This document shows positions 1 to 7,500 of a stretch of 16,018 nucleotides of DNA, in pieces. The notes beneath the pieces were generated by a model that was given only the letters and a program-made list of their open reading frames with translations, searched no databases and had not been told where the DNA came from. The stretch covers positions 1-16,018 of the forward strand of contig CAYTTY010000065.1 of NCBI GenBank assembly GCA_964440935.1. Direction: 5' to 3'. The stretch comes from WJJR01 sp964440935 (lineage in GTDB: Bacteria > Zixibacteria > MSB-5A5 > WJJR01). The position numbers were made by a program, and so were the translations under genes. Position 1 is the first letter of the stretch. Every line of letters starts with the position of its first letter.

Positions 1-41
1 ACACGCCTCAACCTGAGTACAGACCCCTCACTGAACCACTC

Positions 42-59
42 GTGAAATATCCGGGTTAG
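42..59 (+). repeat. IS-end-like sequence, copy 1
   Basis: Reads gtgaaatatccgggttag and matches the copy at 481-498 at 17 of 18 positions in the same orientation. It could be the outer end of an insertion sequence or MITE whose body lies left of the window. Confidence 0.45.
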
Positions 60-63
60 GCCC

Positions 64-203
64 GTGTTGAAAAACCCCCGAGAATCAGAGCCTTCAAGGG
101 CGAGCCTCCCGGCGAGCCGCAACGGCATGTTCCACGCGGCGGCTCGGCGGGAGCCTCGCCCTCCCCAGTCTGAGGTGATGATAGTCAGCAGGCTTCTCAA
201 CAC
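64..203. repeat. MITE/REPIN-like nested palindromic element of about 140 bp
   Basis: The ends form an imperfect inverted repeat: gtgttgaaaaacc at 64-76, and gtgttgagaagcc read on the minus strand from 203 to 191 (11 of 13 match). Inside is a 23-bp inverted repeat at 98-120 and 139-161 (21 of 23 pairs) around an 18-nt loop. Nested terminal and internal inverted repeats with no gene suggest a small non-autonomous repeat element or a long structured RNA. No target-site duplication is obvious. Confidence 0.55.
98..161. repeat. 23-bp inverted repeat forming a strong hairpin
   Basis: The arms begin gggcgagcctcccg (98-120) and gcggctcggcggga (139-161). They are reverse complements at 21 of 23 positions with an 18-nt loop. 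Both mismatches face G to G or C to C. No T-tract follows on either strand. Confidence 0.8.
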
Positions 204-204
204 A

Positions 205-241
205 CCCCTGAAGGCCCGTGGCACCCCAATGGAAACGGAAA
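205..241 (-). repeat. Dispersed 37-bp repeat, left copy (minus orientation)
   Basis: On the minus strand this reads tttccgttt, then a 4-nt variable part, then GGGTGCCACGGGCCTT and AGGGG after one variable base. It matches 15981-16017 on the plus strand at 32 of 37 positions, so the two copies are inverted relative to each other. Confidence 0.65.
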
Positions 242-480
242 ATACTTCTGACAATTGCTATAGCCCGGATCCTGCACCAGAGTTGACCATTTCGTTAGAT
301 GCGGCGCACGAGATTCCCCACAATTTACTGTGGTCCAAACGGTTGATTGATCGGAGTTGTAGTGTGTCCTCGCGTCGCATCCGAGAATTCGGGGGACAAA
401 GTGTAACCGCCCAAGGCGAGCTTTTCCGATACGCAAGTTATAGTGGGTTAACGTGTTACCGGAGATTGTTCGTGGGGCTT

Positions 481-498
481 GTGAAATATCCGGGATAG
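481..498 (+). repeat. IS-end-like sequence, copy 2
   Basis: Reads gtgaaatatccgggatag. A weaker inverted counterpart with an ATCCGGG core lies at 258-277 on the minus strand (14 of 20). The 258-500 stretch could therefore be a small element of about 240 bp with imperfect terminal inverted repeats and no transposase. Confidence 0.4.
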
Positions 499-552
499 AT
501 TTCCGATTGAGGAGAAGCGAGGCACCGTGTGTATCGTGATGACATCCGGGTG

Positions 553-574
553 CCACGGGCCTTGAGGCCCGTGG
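553..574. repeat. GGGTGCCACGGGCC repeat in hairpin form
   Basis: The core of the dispersed repeat (gggtgccacgggccttgagg from 548) is here completed into a perfect 9-bp hairpin: ccacgggcc at 553-561, loop ttga, ggcccgtgg at 566-574. It lacks the upstream tttccgttt part of the other two copies. Confidence 0.65.
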
Positions 575-709
575 ACGGGGGATTGTGCAGACGCGGACGC
601 GCGGGCCCGATGGTTCGATCCGCCACGGTGGAGGGGAATGACAGCGGCGAGCTGTTTCGCCCGAATGGATCGCCATCCTAACGCAGATCGACAAGGCGAT
701 CATCTGCAG

Positions 710-728
710 GGGCGTACTGAGTACGCCC
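710..728. repeat. Perfect 8-bp GC-rich hairpin
   Basis: gggcgtac (710-717), a 3-nt loop tga, and gtacgccc (721-728). It resembles the GGGGCG hairpin at 749-771, so it is more likely a dispersed REP-like unit than a terminator. No T-tract follows on the minus strand. Confidence 0.55.
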
Positions 729-748
729 GCGCCCGCAACGTACGCGAA

Positions 749-771
749 AGGGGCGCATGCAACACGCCCCT
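749..771. repeat. REP-like hairpin just after the ABC gene
   Basis: aggggcg (749-755), a 9-nt loop, and cgcccct (765-771). It begins about 20 nt past the stop codon of the ABC ATPase. There is no T-tract, but it could protect the 3' end of the operon transcript. Confidence 0.5.
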
Positions 772-791
772 ACGAGAGAATGCAGTGTGTA

Positions 792-1544
792 TCAGGCGGA
801 TGTGGCAGGCGCTCGTTCTTCAATCGCCGCTATAAAGATATCGTCGAGATCCTGATGGCCATACCGCCGTCGGAATTCATCGAGCGTACCGACCATTCGA
901 ATCTGTCCTTCGTGAAGGATCGCGATACGATCACACAACTTGGCGGCTTCGTGCATGATATGCGTCGAGAAGACGACGCACTTGTTATTATTGCGTGCGC
1001 GCCGAATGAATTCAACAATCGCCCGTGAGGTGATGACATCCAATCCGATGGTTGGCTCGTCCAGAATCAGCAACGGGGGATCGTGAATCAGCGTGCGGGC
1101 GATTGACGTGCGTTGTTTTTGACCGCTGGATAGTTTATCGCAGCGCCGGTCGGCGAATTCGGCCATTCCCAATTGCTCAATCAGTTCGTCGCGACGTCGC
1201 GCTATGTCGGATTTCGACATGCGTGCCAACTCGCCAAAGTACGTCAGTGTCTCACGGGGGGTCAGGCGGGGATAGAGCCCGGTCGCGCCGGTCAGAAAAC
1301 CAATCCGTCCGCGCACACGCGACGGATGTGCCACAGCATCAATGCCGTCAATCGAAATCGTCCCGCTGTCGGGATGCAGCATCGTCGAAACCAGTCGCAG
1401 TGTGGTGGTCTTACCCGCCCCATTGAGGCCGAGCAGACCGAAGATCTCACCACGATTGCAGGACAGGTCGACTCCGTCAACGGCCCGAACCAGCCCCCTT
1501 TTTTTGTCCTCAAAGTGTTTCGTCAGCGTGTGTGCTTGCAGCAT
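792..1544 (-). CDS. ABC transporter ATP-binding protein, NatA/CcmA type
   Basis: The 250-residue protein matches the usual length of a stand-alone ATPase subunit. It has Walker A GLNGAGKTT (39-47, with Leu in place of the usual Pro at 40), signature LSSGQ (138-142), Walker B LLILDEP with Glu163, D-loop GLDV, and switch His195 (STH). The segment where a Q-loop glutamine is expected reads IGFLTGATGLYPRLTPRE and has no Gln. That variant is typical of NatA-like sodium-efflux ATPases. It would power export from the cytoplasmic side with a NatB-type permease. No permease gene follows: the coding strand ends at 792 and the next 790 bp are repeats. The ATG at 1544 has only a weak GGCGGGA-like ribosome binding site. 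It is the last gene of the GWxTD operon, and the substrate is unknown. Confidence 0.93.
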   Translation of the reverse strand: MLQAHTLTKHFEDKKRGLVRAVDGVDLSCNRGEIFGLLGLNGAGKTTTLRLVSTMLHPDSGTISIDGIDAVAHPSRVRGRIGFLTGATGLYPRLTPRETLTYFGELARMSKSDIARRRDELIEQLGMAEFADRRCDKLSSGQKQRTSIARTLIHDPPLLILDEPTIGLDVITSRAIVEFIRRARNNNKCVVFSTHIMHEAAKLCDRIAILHEGQIRMVGTLDEFRRRYGHQDLDDIFIAAIEERAPATSA

Positions 1545-1574
1545 GCTGTGATCGTCCCGCCAATAGCCAAGTGT

Positions 1575-2999
1575 CTACTGAGTCCGTTCAAATGCGCCCG
1601 TTTGCACCTGTTGTTCCCAAAACGGATCGCGTCGCTCGCCACGCGCCGTCGAATGGACCATATTGTAGTCCCCATAGCCACCTTCATCAACGAAGAGAAA
1701 GTACACCTGTCCCTGTCCGGTCAAATGATCGTAAAACCACTGTTCGGCGGCCGGCCGCTCCGGTGTGAACGGAAAGCGCTCAATATGGCTGGGCGGTCCG
1801 TACACGATGTAGACACGGCCCATATCGGTTTTCCAGCCGCCCGTGTTGTCATTGATTCCGATTGAGAACTTTTCATTGGCGTAGTTCAGGCGACGCATAT
1901 GCTCGTTTTTGTATTCGTTCTCCGGCGTGCCGGGTGTCGGATCGCGATCCTTCCAAAACTTGAGCCAGAAATTCCGTTTGCCGACCGGATTGAGTCGCTC
2001 AAATCGTGACATCTCCTCGGGACGTGCAATGTAGGCGATGATGTCGCGCACGCGCTGTTCCTCATCAGGCGTCAACGAGTCGAGCGCCGGCGCTACCCGC
2101 CAAAACAGTTTCTGTGCGGAGGCCGACCGCCCAGTGGCTTGATCGGTCACGGTGACGTTGAGATGGTAGGAACCCAGGGGTACATCACGCACATCGACAC
2201 TCGACGCCAGCACAGCCGATTTGCCGGGCTTGGTCAGTATTTGTTGGGAATAGGGAATTGTGGCAGCGCTATCCGTCGGTTCGAGCGTAACGGTCATCTC
2301 GTACGAGTTGTCGCGCGCCGGGTCGAAATCGAGATTGTACACTTCACCATAGAAGAACAGCCGCGGACGCCCCGTACCGACCAGTCCACGGCAATCGGGA
2401 TACACCTTTTGCCCGTTCTTAATCAGCACGTCCATCGGCGACACAGTGGTGTCCCCGCGTGTGTTGATGATGTCGTAACCGAGCTGGATCTGGGACAACT
2501 CCAACGAATCGGGCTGGAACCGCGGCACCGAAATCTCAAACTCCGCTTCGGAGGATGCCTTATCTTCCAAGTCGACCACAACCGTACGGGCGTTATACAT
2601 TCCCGGGGGGAGCGCCAGCGCGCGCGCGAAGAACACGGTGAAGTTCGAGTCGGCCAGTTCTGTGGAATCTCTGACGACGGAGACAAAAGCACCGCCGATG
2701 GAGTCGACGGGATTCCCCGCCGTATCAGAGACATGCACCCACGTGTACACGTCGGCGCGTAGAAGGTCATCGACGTGGCGGAAGGTGAAACTGACGCGTT
2801 TCATTTCGAAGTAAAACTCGACATACGCCTCATCGGTTTCATCATCTAGTTGGAAGGCCGCATAATCGCTCCAGAACCGGATGTCGCCGGATGAATCGAC
2901 CGCCGACGCCGGTGTGGCCAGCAGTCCGATCACGATCAGAACGCTGCCGATTACCAGACCAGTGGCCGTTGGTCGTCTTGGTTTCGGTGATGTGATCAC
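1575..2999 (-). CDS. Secreted GWxTD domain protein (second of two)
   Basis: The product is 474 residues from a GTG start at 2999, chosen for the perfect AGGAGG 7 nt upstream. It begins ITSPKPRRPTATG, has a hydrophobic core LVIGSVLIVIGLL, and is probably cut after TPASA (about residue 33). A beta-rich region follows. The C-terminal GWxTD domain contains FWKDRDPTPGTPENEY (348-363), GWKTD (388-392), RVYIVYGPPSHIERFPF and a closing VYFLFVDEGG. It is a diverged paralogue of the preceding gene: same length class and same motif order, with low identity in the N-terminal part. It starts 24 bp after the previous stop and ends 30 bp before the ABC gene, which supports co-transcription. Function is unknown; an envelope role is inferred. 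Confidence 0.9.
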   Translation of the reverse strand: MITSPKPRRPTATGLVIGSVLIVIGLLATPASAVDSSGDIRFWSDYAAFQLDDETDEAYVEFYFEMKRVSFTFRHVDDLLRADVYTWVHVSDTAGNPVDSIGGAFVSVVRDSTELADSNFTVFFARALALPPGMYNARTVVVDLEDKASSEAEFEISVPRFQPDSLELSQIQLGYDIINTRGDTTVSPMDVLIKNGQKVYPDCRGLVGTGRPRLFFYGEVYNLDFDPARDNSYEMTVTLEPTDSAATIPYSQQILTKPGKSAVLASSVDVRDVPLGSYHLNVTVTDQATGRSASAQKLFWRVAPALDSLTPDEEQRVRDIIAYIARPEEMSRFERLNPVGKRNFWLKFWKDRDPTPGTPENEYKNEHMRRLNYANEKFSIGINDNTGGWKTDMGRVYIVYGPPSHIERFPFTPERPAAEQWFYDHLTGQGQVYFLFVDEGGYGDYNMVHSTARGERRDPFWEQQVQTGAFERTQ

Positions 3000-3006
3000 A
3001 AAAACA

Positions 3007-3012
3007 CCTCCT
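3007..3012 (-). promoter_or_regulatory. Ribosome binding site that sets a GTG start for the second GWxTD gene
   Basis: The minus strand reads AGGAGG, a perfect Shine-Dalgarno core, 7 nt before a GTG at 2997-2999. The longer reading from TTG at 3017 would place this site inside the coding sequence, so the GTG is the better start. Confidence 0.85.
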
Positions 3013-3023
3013 GACAACGGCGA

Positions 3024-4355
3024 CTAACGGATCACGCCGTCGTACGGATATTGCAGTTCGTATTCCCCGTTTCCGCGCACGTCGACGAATAAGAATTGCC
3101 GGCGCTGTCCATAGTAGTACCAGATTTCATGAGGCTTCTGCCCGAGTTCGAACGGGTATCGTTCGATCTCATCCGGTTCTCCATACGTAATGTACACGGT
3201 GCCGAAATCGGTACGCCAACCGGGCCGGAAGGCGCTCGAGAATTGCTGGTTGGCGAATCGAATGCGACGGTAGTATTCCTCCCGCCACTCGTTTTGCGCC
3301 GTCTCCGGACTCGGGTCGCGCGATTCCCAAAACGCTTCGAAGGCATCAGCGCGTTGCTCGACCGGCGTCTCGCGCAACTCGTCCAATTCGTCCTTTGTGG
3401 CGATGTGGATCAACATATCGACGGCGTTTTCCCAATCATTGCGCACCAGTGTTTCCAGTGCCCATTCGACAAAGAATACGCGTTCGGTCCGTTCCACGAC
3501 TTGCTCGCCGTCCGCATTGACCGGCATCAGGGCCAAAAGACATTCACCGGTACGAAAATCGTCGAGCGGATTGGTGTACACGATGGAACTCGTCGGTTGT
3601 GAGGAATCGATCTCCAGCGTGTCCCGCAGCTCCACCTTCGGGGACCGCTGTGACACGTCCATGATCACCGCAGTGATGGGATCCTTGGCCGTCTGGTAGA
3701 CTTCCAGATAAAACGCCAGCCGTGTTTTGTTCCCGGTGAATGAGCGGGTGACATTCGGCACCAGCGAGAGCGTGTCCTTCTTGTAGCGATCACGGTTTGG
3801 GGCTTTGGCTCCCGGAACAAAGAACTCGGGTCCGCCAATCACCCACTCGCCCGAGTCAAGATTGTGCAGGTCGATCTCTCGCGTGACGGTGTGGCTCCCG
3901 CCCGAGATGCGATCGTTGAGAGTCACGTCAACCTCATAGGCACCCTCGGGTACGTTCACCGTCAACACGTTGATCAGGTATCCCGTTGAGCGTCGTGTTT
4001 CTCCATAACTGGGGAGGACATAGTTCTCTCGATTGCTGACCGCATCGAACTGGCGTTCTCCCCGCCCGGTCAGTACGGCCGTGATTTCATACGAGGCCAC
4101 GAATTCACTGTCGCGCTTGATATAAGACAACTTGGGATTGGTGATGCGATAGTAGATTTCCAGACGGGCGGAATCGGGACCAACCCTGAACGCTGCCAGA
4201 TCGGCATCGAACACCGGAACACCCGGCGCCGGGAGTCCGGAGAACTCGGCAACTTGGGCCCGCATTGGCGATGCCGGCGCGATGCTCCCCAGAAGGGCAA
4301 GCACGATCAGCCAGCCAACCACCAATTGCCAGTTTCGGGAATCCGCCTTGGTCAT
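3024..4355 (-). CDS. Secreted GWxTD domain protein (first of two)
   Basis: The product is 443 residues from the ATG at 4355. An in-frame ATG at 4403 would add 16 residues but lacks a usable ribosome binding site. A signal peptide is visible (positive start, hydrophobic core LVVGWLIVLALLGSIA, probable cut near residues 30-35). The middle is a beta-rich region of about 300 residues with Ig-like strand patterns. The C-terminal GWxTD domain has FWESRDPSPETAQNEW (342-357), GWRTD (379-383), then GTVYITYGEPDEIERYPF and a closing FLFVD strand. The GWxTD family is known from Bacteroidetes, Zixibacteria, Acidobacteria and relatives and has no established biochemical function. It heads a three-gene operon and overlaps nothing. 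The expected location is the periplasm or outer surface. Confidence 0.9.
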   Translation of the reverse strand: MTKADSRNWQLVVGWLIVLALLGSIAPASPMRAQVAEFSGLPAPGVPVFDADLAAFRVGPDSARLEIYYRITNPKLSYIKRDSEFVASYEITAVLTGRGERQFDAVSNRENYVLPSYGETRRSTGYLINVLTVNVPEGAYEVDVTLNDRISGGSHTVTREIDLHNLDSGEWVIGGPEFFVPGAKAPNRDRYKKDTLSLVPNVTRSFTGNKTRLAFYLEVYQTAKDPITAVIMDVSQRSPKVELRDTLEIDSSQPTSSIVYTNPLDDFRTGECLLALMPVNADGEQVVERTERVFFVEWALETLVRNDWENAVDMLIHIATKDELDELRETPVEQRADAFEAFWESRDPSPETAQNEWREEYYRRIRFANQQFSSAFRPGWRTDFGTVYITYGEPDEIERYPFELGQKPHEIWYYYGQRRQFLFVDVRGNGEYELQYPYDGVIR

Positions 4356-4360
4356 ATCTG

Positions 4361-4367
4361 CCCCCTC
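4361..4367 (-). promoter_or_regulatory. Ribosome binding site that sets the start of the first GWxTD gene
   Basis: The minus strand reads GAGGGGG, 5 nt before ATG at 4355. The in-frame upstream ATG at 4403 has AGTAGG directly abutting it with no spacer, and it overlaps the predicted transcription start. The 4355 start is therefore preferred. Confidence 0.7.
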
Positions 4368-4408
4368 GCGCTCGCAGCGCCGTCCATCGAATATACGGGC
4401 CATCCTAC

Positions 4409-4417
4409 TTTATACCA
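4409..4417 (-). promoter_or_regulatory. Candidate extended -10 element for the GWxTD-GWxTD-ABC operon
   Basis: The minus strand reads TGGTATAAA here, a TGn extended -10 hexamer, between the terminator and the first GWxTD gene. The predicted start of transcription would be near 4402, giving about a 46-nt leader before the start codon at 4355. No convincing -35 box is visible at 17 nt (TTGGAC sits about 20 nt upstream), so this is a candidate only. Confidence 0.35.
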
Positions 4418-4534
4418 CAGGATTCAGGAAATCGGTCCAAAACTGAAGGGTATCAGGTAGATACGGCAGAAGGTGGCAGCATCTTTCAGTTCCCCGAAGT
4501 TTCTGGCATTGGGGCAGATTCGACTCTCAAACAA

Positions 4535-4565
4535 ATGCCCGCGAGACCGGCGATCTCGCGGGCGT
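4535..4565 (-). terminator. Intrinsic terminator of the giant protease gene
   Basis: A perfect 10-bp inverted repeat (gcccgcgaga at 4537-4546, tctcgcgggc at 4554-4563) with a 7-nt loop begins about 30 nt past the stop codon. Read on the minus strand, the stem is followed at once by ATTTGTTTG, a T-rich tract. This is the expected form of a Rho-independent terminator and separates the protease gene from the downstream operon. Confidence 0.85.
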
Positions 4566-4592
4566 GGCATTGGGATACTGCCGGGTTTCAGA

Positions 4593-7500
4593 TTATTGCC
4601 CGCAGCTCATGGAAACCGGCTCGCACGGATCACAGGGACCGGCTCCCGAGAAGAAGATAAAGGTGATTACGGCGTTCATATCAAGCGCGTCCAGTTGGCC
4701 ATCCGCGTTAAAGTCACCGCGTGTTGTTGGACAGCCGTAGTCGTGTGGGTTGAATCCCCCGAAGAACAGGGCATTGATGAGCAAGCTCAGATCCACTGCA
4801 TCAATGTTCGAGTCACCATTCATGTCGCCCTGGTGAGAACTGACACATTGCCCTGTTGCCGATGTGACTGACAGGCTGACCGGTACGCGAACCGTCGGCT
4901 CATCGGGATCATTCGACGCGATCAGGATATCCGCGAGATAATCACCGGTGGTGAGTCGCGACGTCTGTATCTCAACTGTCAAATTGGTGTCACTGCTTCC
5001 GGACACGAGCCCACTCGACGGTGTCACAAACAGCCATTCCGGGGATCGGCTGATCCAAATGGCCAGCGCATCATGCAGATAGGCAGTGTTGAACGCGATC
5101 TCGAGTCCGATGGCACCGGCGCCATCCTCCATCCCGATCGTACCCAATTCAGTGCTGAATCCCGGTTGAATCTCTTCGTACTGGAGCATGATGTCACCGT
5201 TGCTGTAGAGGATAACCTGCGCCGTGATCCATGGGCCAACTCCGCAGCAGCGACGTATTCTCTCAAACTGGATCGTGAGCTTGCTCGGTTGGATCTCGTA
5301 CCAGACTGATGACGGATTGACACCATCGTACATTTCGAAATCAGACCAGAACCAGGCGATGATGTTATTGGGTGCGATGAACCAGGGCATCGGATCATTG
5401 GTGCGATCGTAGTAACGATCCGTTGGTCCAAATCCGATGAAACCGTTCGCCGCGATGTAGAACTCGGTGTACACGGAGTCGTAGTACGGGAATGAGAAGC
5501 CGATCAGTAGGGGTCCCACCCAGTTGTCATCATCGAGTCCATTCACTTGCGTTCCGATGCCTGCGATGTCCGTCCAATCGTACACAGGACCTCCGGGCTC
5601 ATCGGAGTCGATCCACCGGTAGCCGGCACTGTCGGGACCACCGTAACCTTGAGTGACCGGGTTGCCGGTGCGGGTATCCGGCGCACTCTTGGGGAGACTG
5701 TCGTAGTACCACGCCGGATAGGGGTCGTGCGTCGCCGCCTGGGTTGCACCACTGACATCGACGGCGGCGCTGTAGGCCAGTGTTCCAAGACCGACGTTGT
5801 GAATCGTAATCATGGTGTCAACGGAGTCGCCCTGCACGAGTTCAATGAGCAAACTGTCCGGCACCACATCGATGTCGGGATCGGGGCCAACATGAAGGGC
5901 GACCGGAATCGCCAGCTCCGGTTCGTCGACATCGTTGGACGTTACTGTCAGGGTGCCGCTGTAATCTCCCGGTAGGAGTGTTGTCGCGTCGCCGGTGACC
6001 ACCACGCCGACCGAATCCATTGCGGGTACCGCTCCGTTGACCGGTAGGGTGCCCAGCCACGACCGATCGACGGCGAGACTGAACGCCAATTCCGCGTCTC
6101 CTTCATTGATAATCCAGAGCGTTGAATCCGCCGATTCACCCTCCAATGCGTCGATGTCCATCGACGTGGAGCGTACGGCGATCTCGGGCAAGCGGATGGA
6201 GAGATGGACCGGCACTGCCACTTGCTCCTCATCCGGATCATTGGTTGTGACGGCCAACTGCGCATAGACATTGGATATTCTGATGTTGTTGGAGAAGACT
6301 GACACATTCACCGGTACATCACTACCCGGGGATACTGTCCCTCGTTCGGGAGTGACCGTTAGCCAGGCCGGAGTTGCGTCTGAGTACAATACCAGGTTCT
6401 CGAGGTAGGCGAGTGAGGCCTCATACCACTCGACGGTTTGGGTGGTCGCTAGAATCCTTCCGGATCCGATAGGAATCTCTGTGCAGACAGGCTCACCTGA
6501 TGCCGTTGCACTCAGAATGGTGTTTGCCTCCATCGGCAGTAACTGCAGATATCCGTGTGTGGAGTATAGCCAGTTGTCGATTTCACCATCAGTGATGAGA
6601 TTCGGCTCTGTCAGGATGAGGTGCTCGGCATCCACAATCGAAATATCATTAATCCAGGAGGGAGAACTCACAGTAAAGCCACCGGGCATCGGCCGCCCGG
6701 TCAGGCCATCCCCGGAGAAGCTCGCCAAGTGTAGCTCCAACAGACCACCAGCGGATACATAGTCCTCGAACCACTGCCGGTTTGCAGATAGTTGGGTCCA
6801 GAACGAAGACGTTTGCACCGACGAGGTGATCACCTTGTCGTAGACCGACAAATCCACGCTTCCCATCTGTGAAGAATTGATAATGTCATACGGGATTCCG
6901 TGAGCCGCCAACATGTCTCGTAGACGCCGGCTTCCCCACGGATTGGCGTCTTGAATGAGGGCGTATAGTAATGTATCCGTTTCAATCTCCCCGTATGATG
7001 CTGCGGGTGTCATCTCCGCGTTGATTGGATCATCGGAGTGTGCACCATCGGGTGCCGTGCCGGCGTCAATACTGGACCATAGTGATGGGGCCGCTGAACC
7101 GCCGATATTCCGAATCTCGATCTCGAACGCCAGCGTGCCCTGCCCGAGATTGTGAACACGGATTTCGCTCACGGTGCTGTCTCCCAAGTCCAGTGACACG
7201 CTTAGACTCTCCGGTATGATGTCGACATCGGGATCGGGTCCCACATGCAACAAGACGGGAACGAATAATTGTGGTTCATCCAAATCGTCGGAGTCAATCG
7301 TCAGCATGCCCACGTAGTCTCCGGGCAGCAGCGTTGCCGCATCACTCGTGACAATTACTTCGCTCGAATCCTGCGGCTCAACAATCCCGTTGGCGGGCGA
7401 CACGGCCAGCCACGGTTGATTCGGCGTGATGTCATAGGTCAGCGGCGCTAGACCCTCATTGACAATCCACAGACTCGAATCCGCCGATTCACCCTCCAGC

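Larger units (their letters stand above)
1..791. other. Gene-free, repeat-rich region downstream of the ABC gene
   Basis: No open frame here looks like a real protein. The longest frames (about 145-170 residues) run straight through inverted repeats and have no recognisable motif. The region holds a roughly 140-bp palindromic element, two copies of an IS-end-like sequence, one half-copy and one hairpin copy of a GGGTGCCACGGGCC repeat, and two GGGGCG hairpins. None of the hairpins next to the ABC stop codon is followed by a T-tract, so no clear terminator is seen. Confidence 0.7.

Noticed and set aside
64..498. Plus-strand open frame of 144 residues
   Set aside because: It runs through the nested palindrome and the repeat copies, has no ribosome binding site or recognisable motif, and its Arg/Pro/Ser-rich composition is that of GC-rich noncoding DNA.
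600..632. tRNA-like T-arm (GGTTCGATCC near 611-620)
   Set aside because: The T-stem has a mismatch, and no matching 5' acceptor strand or anticodon arm is found in the preceding 70 bp.
197..703. Minus-strand open frame of 168 residues downstream of the ABC gene, considered as a remnant permease
   Set aside because: It has no hydrophobic helices, is rich in Arg, His, Pro and Cys, and overlaps dispersed repeats. It does not resemble a NatB permease.
710..771. Rho-independent terminator for the ABC gene
   Set aside because: The hairpins are GC-rich and stable, but neither is followed by a T-tract on the minus strand, and both resemble dispersed REP-like units.
1173..1865. Plus-strand open frame of 230 residues across the ABC/GWxTD junction
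   Set aside because: It is antisense to two well-supported genes with intact family motifs and shows no motif of its own.
3000..3017. TTG start at 3017 for the second GWxTD protein
   Set aside because: It would bury the perfect AGGAGG within the coding sequence. The GTG at 2999 has ideal spacing and gives a cleaner signal peptide.
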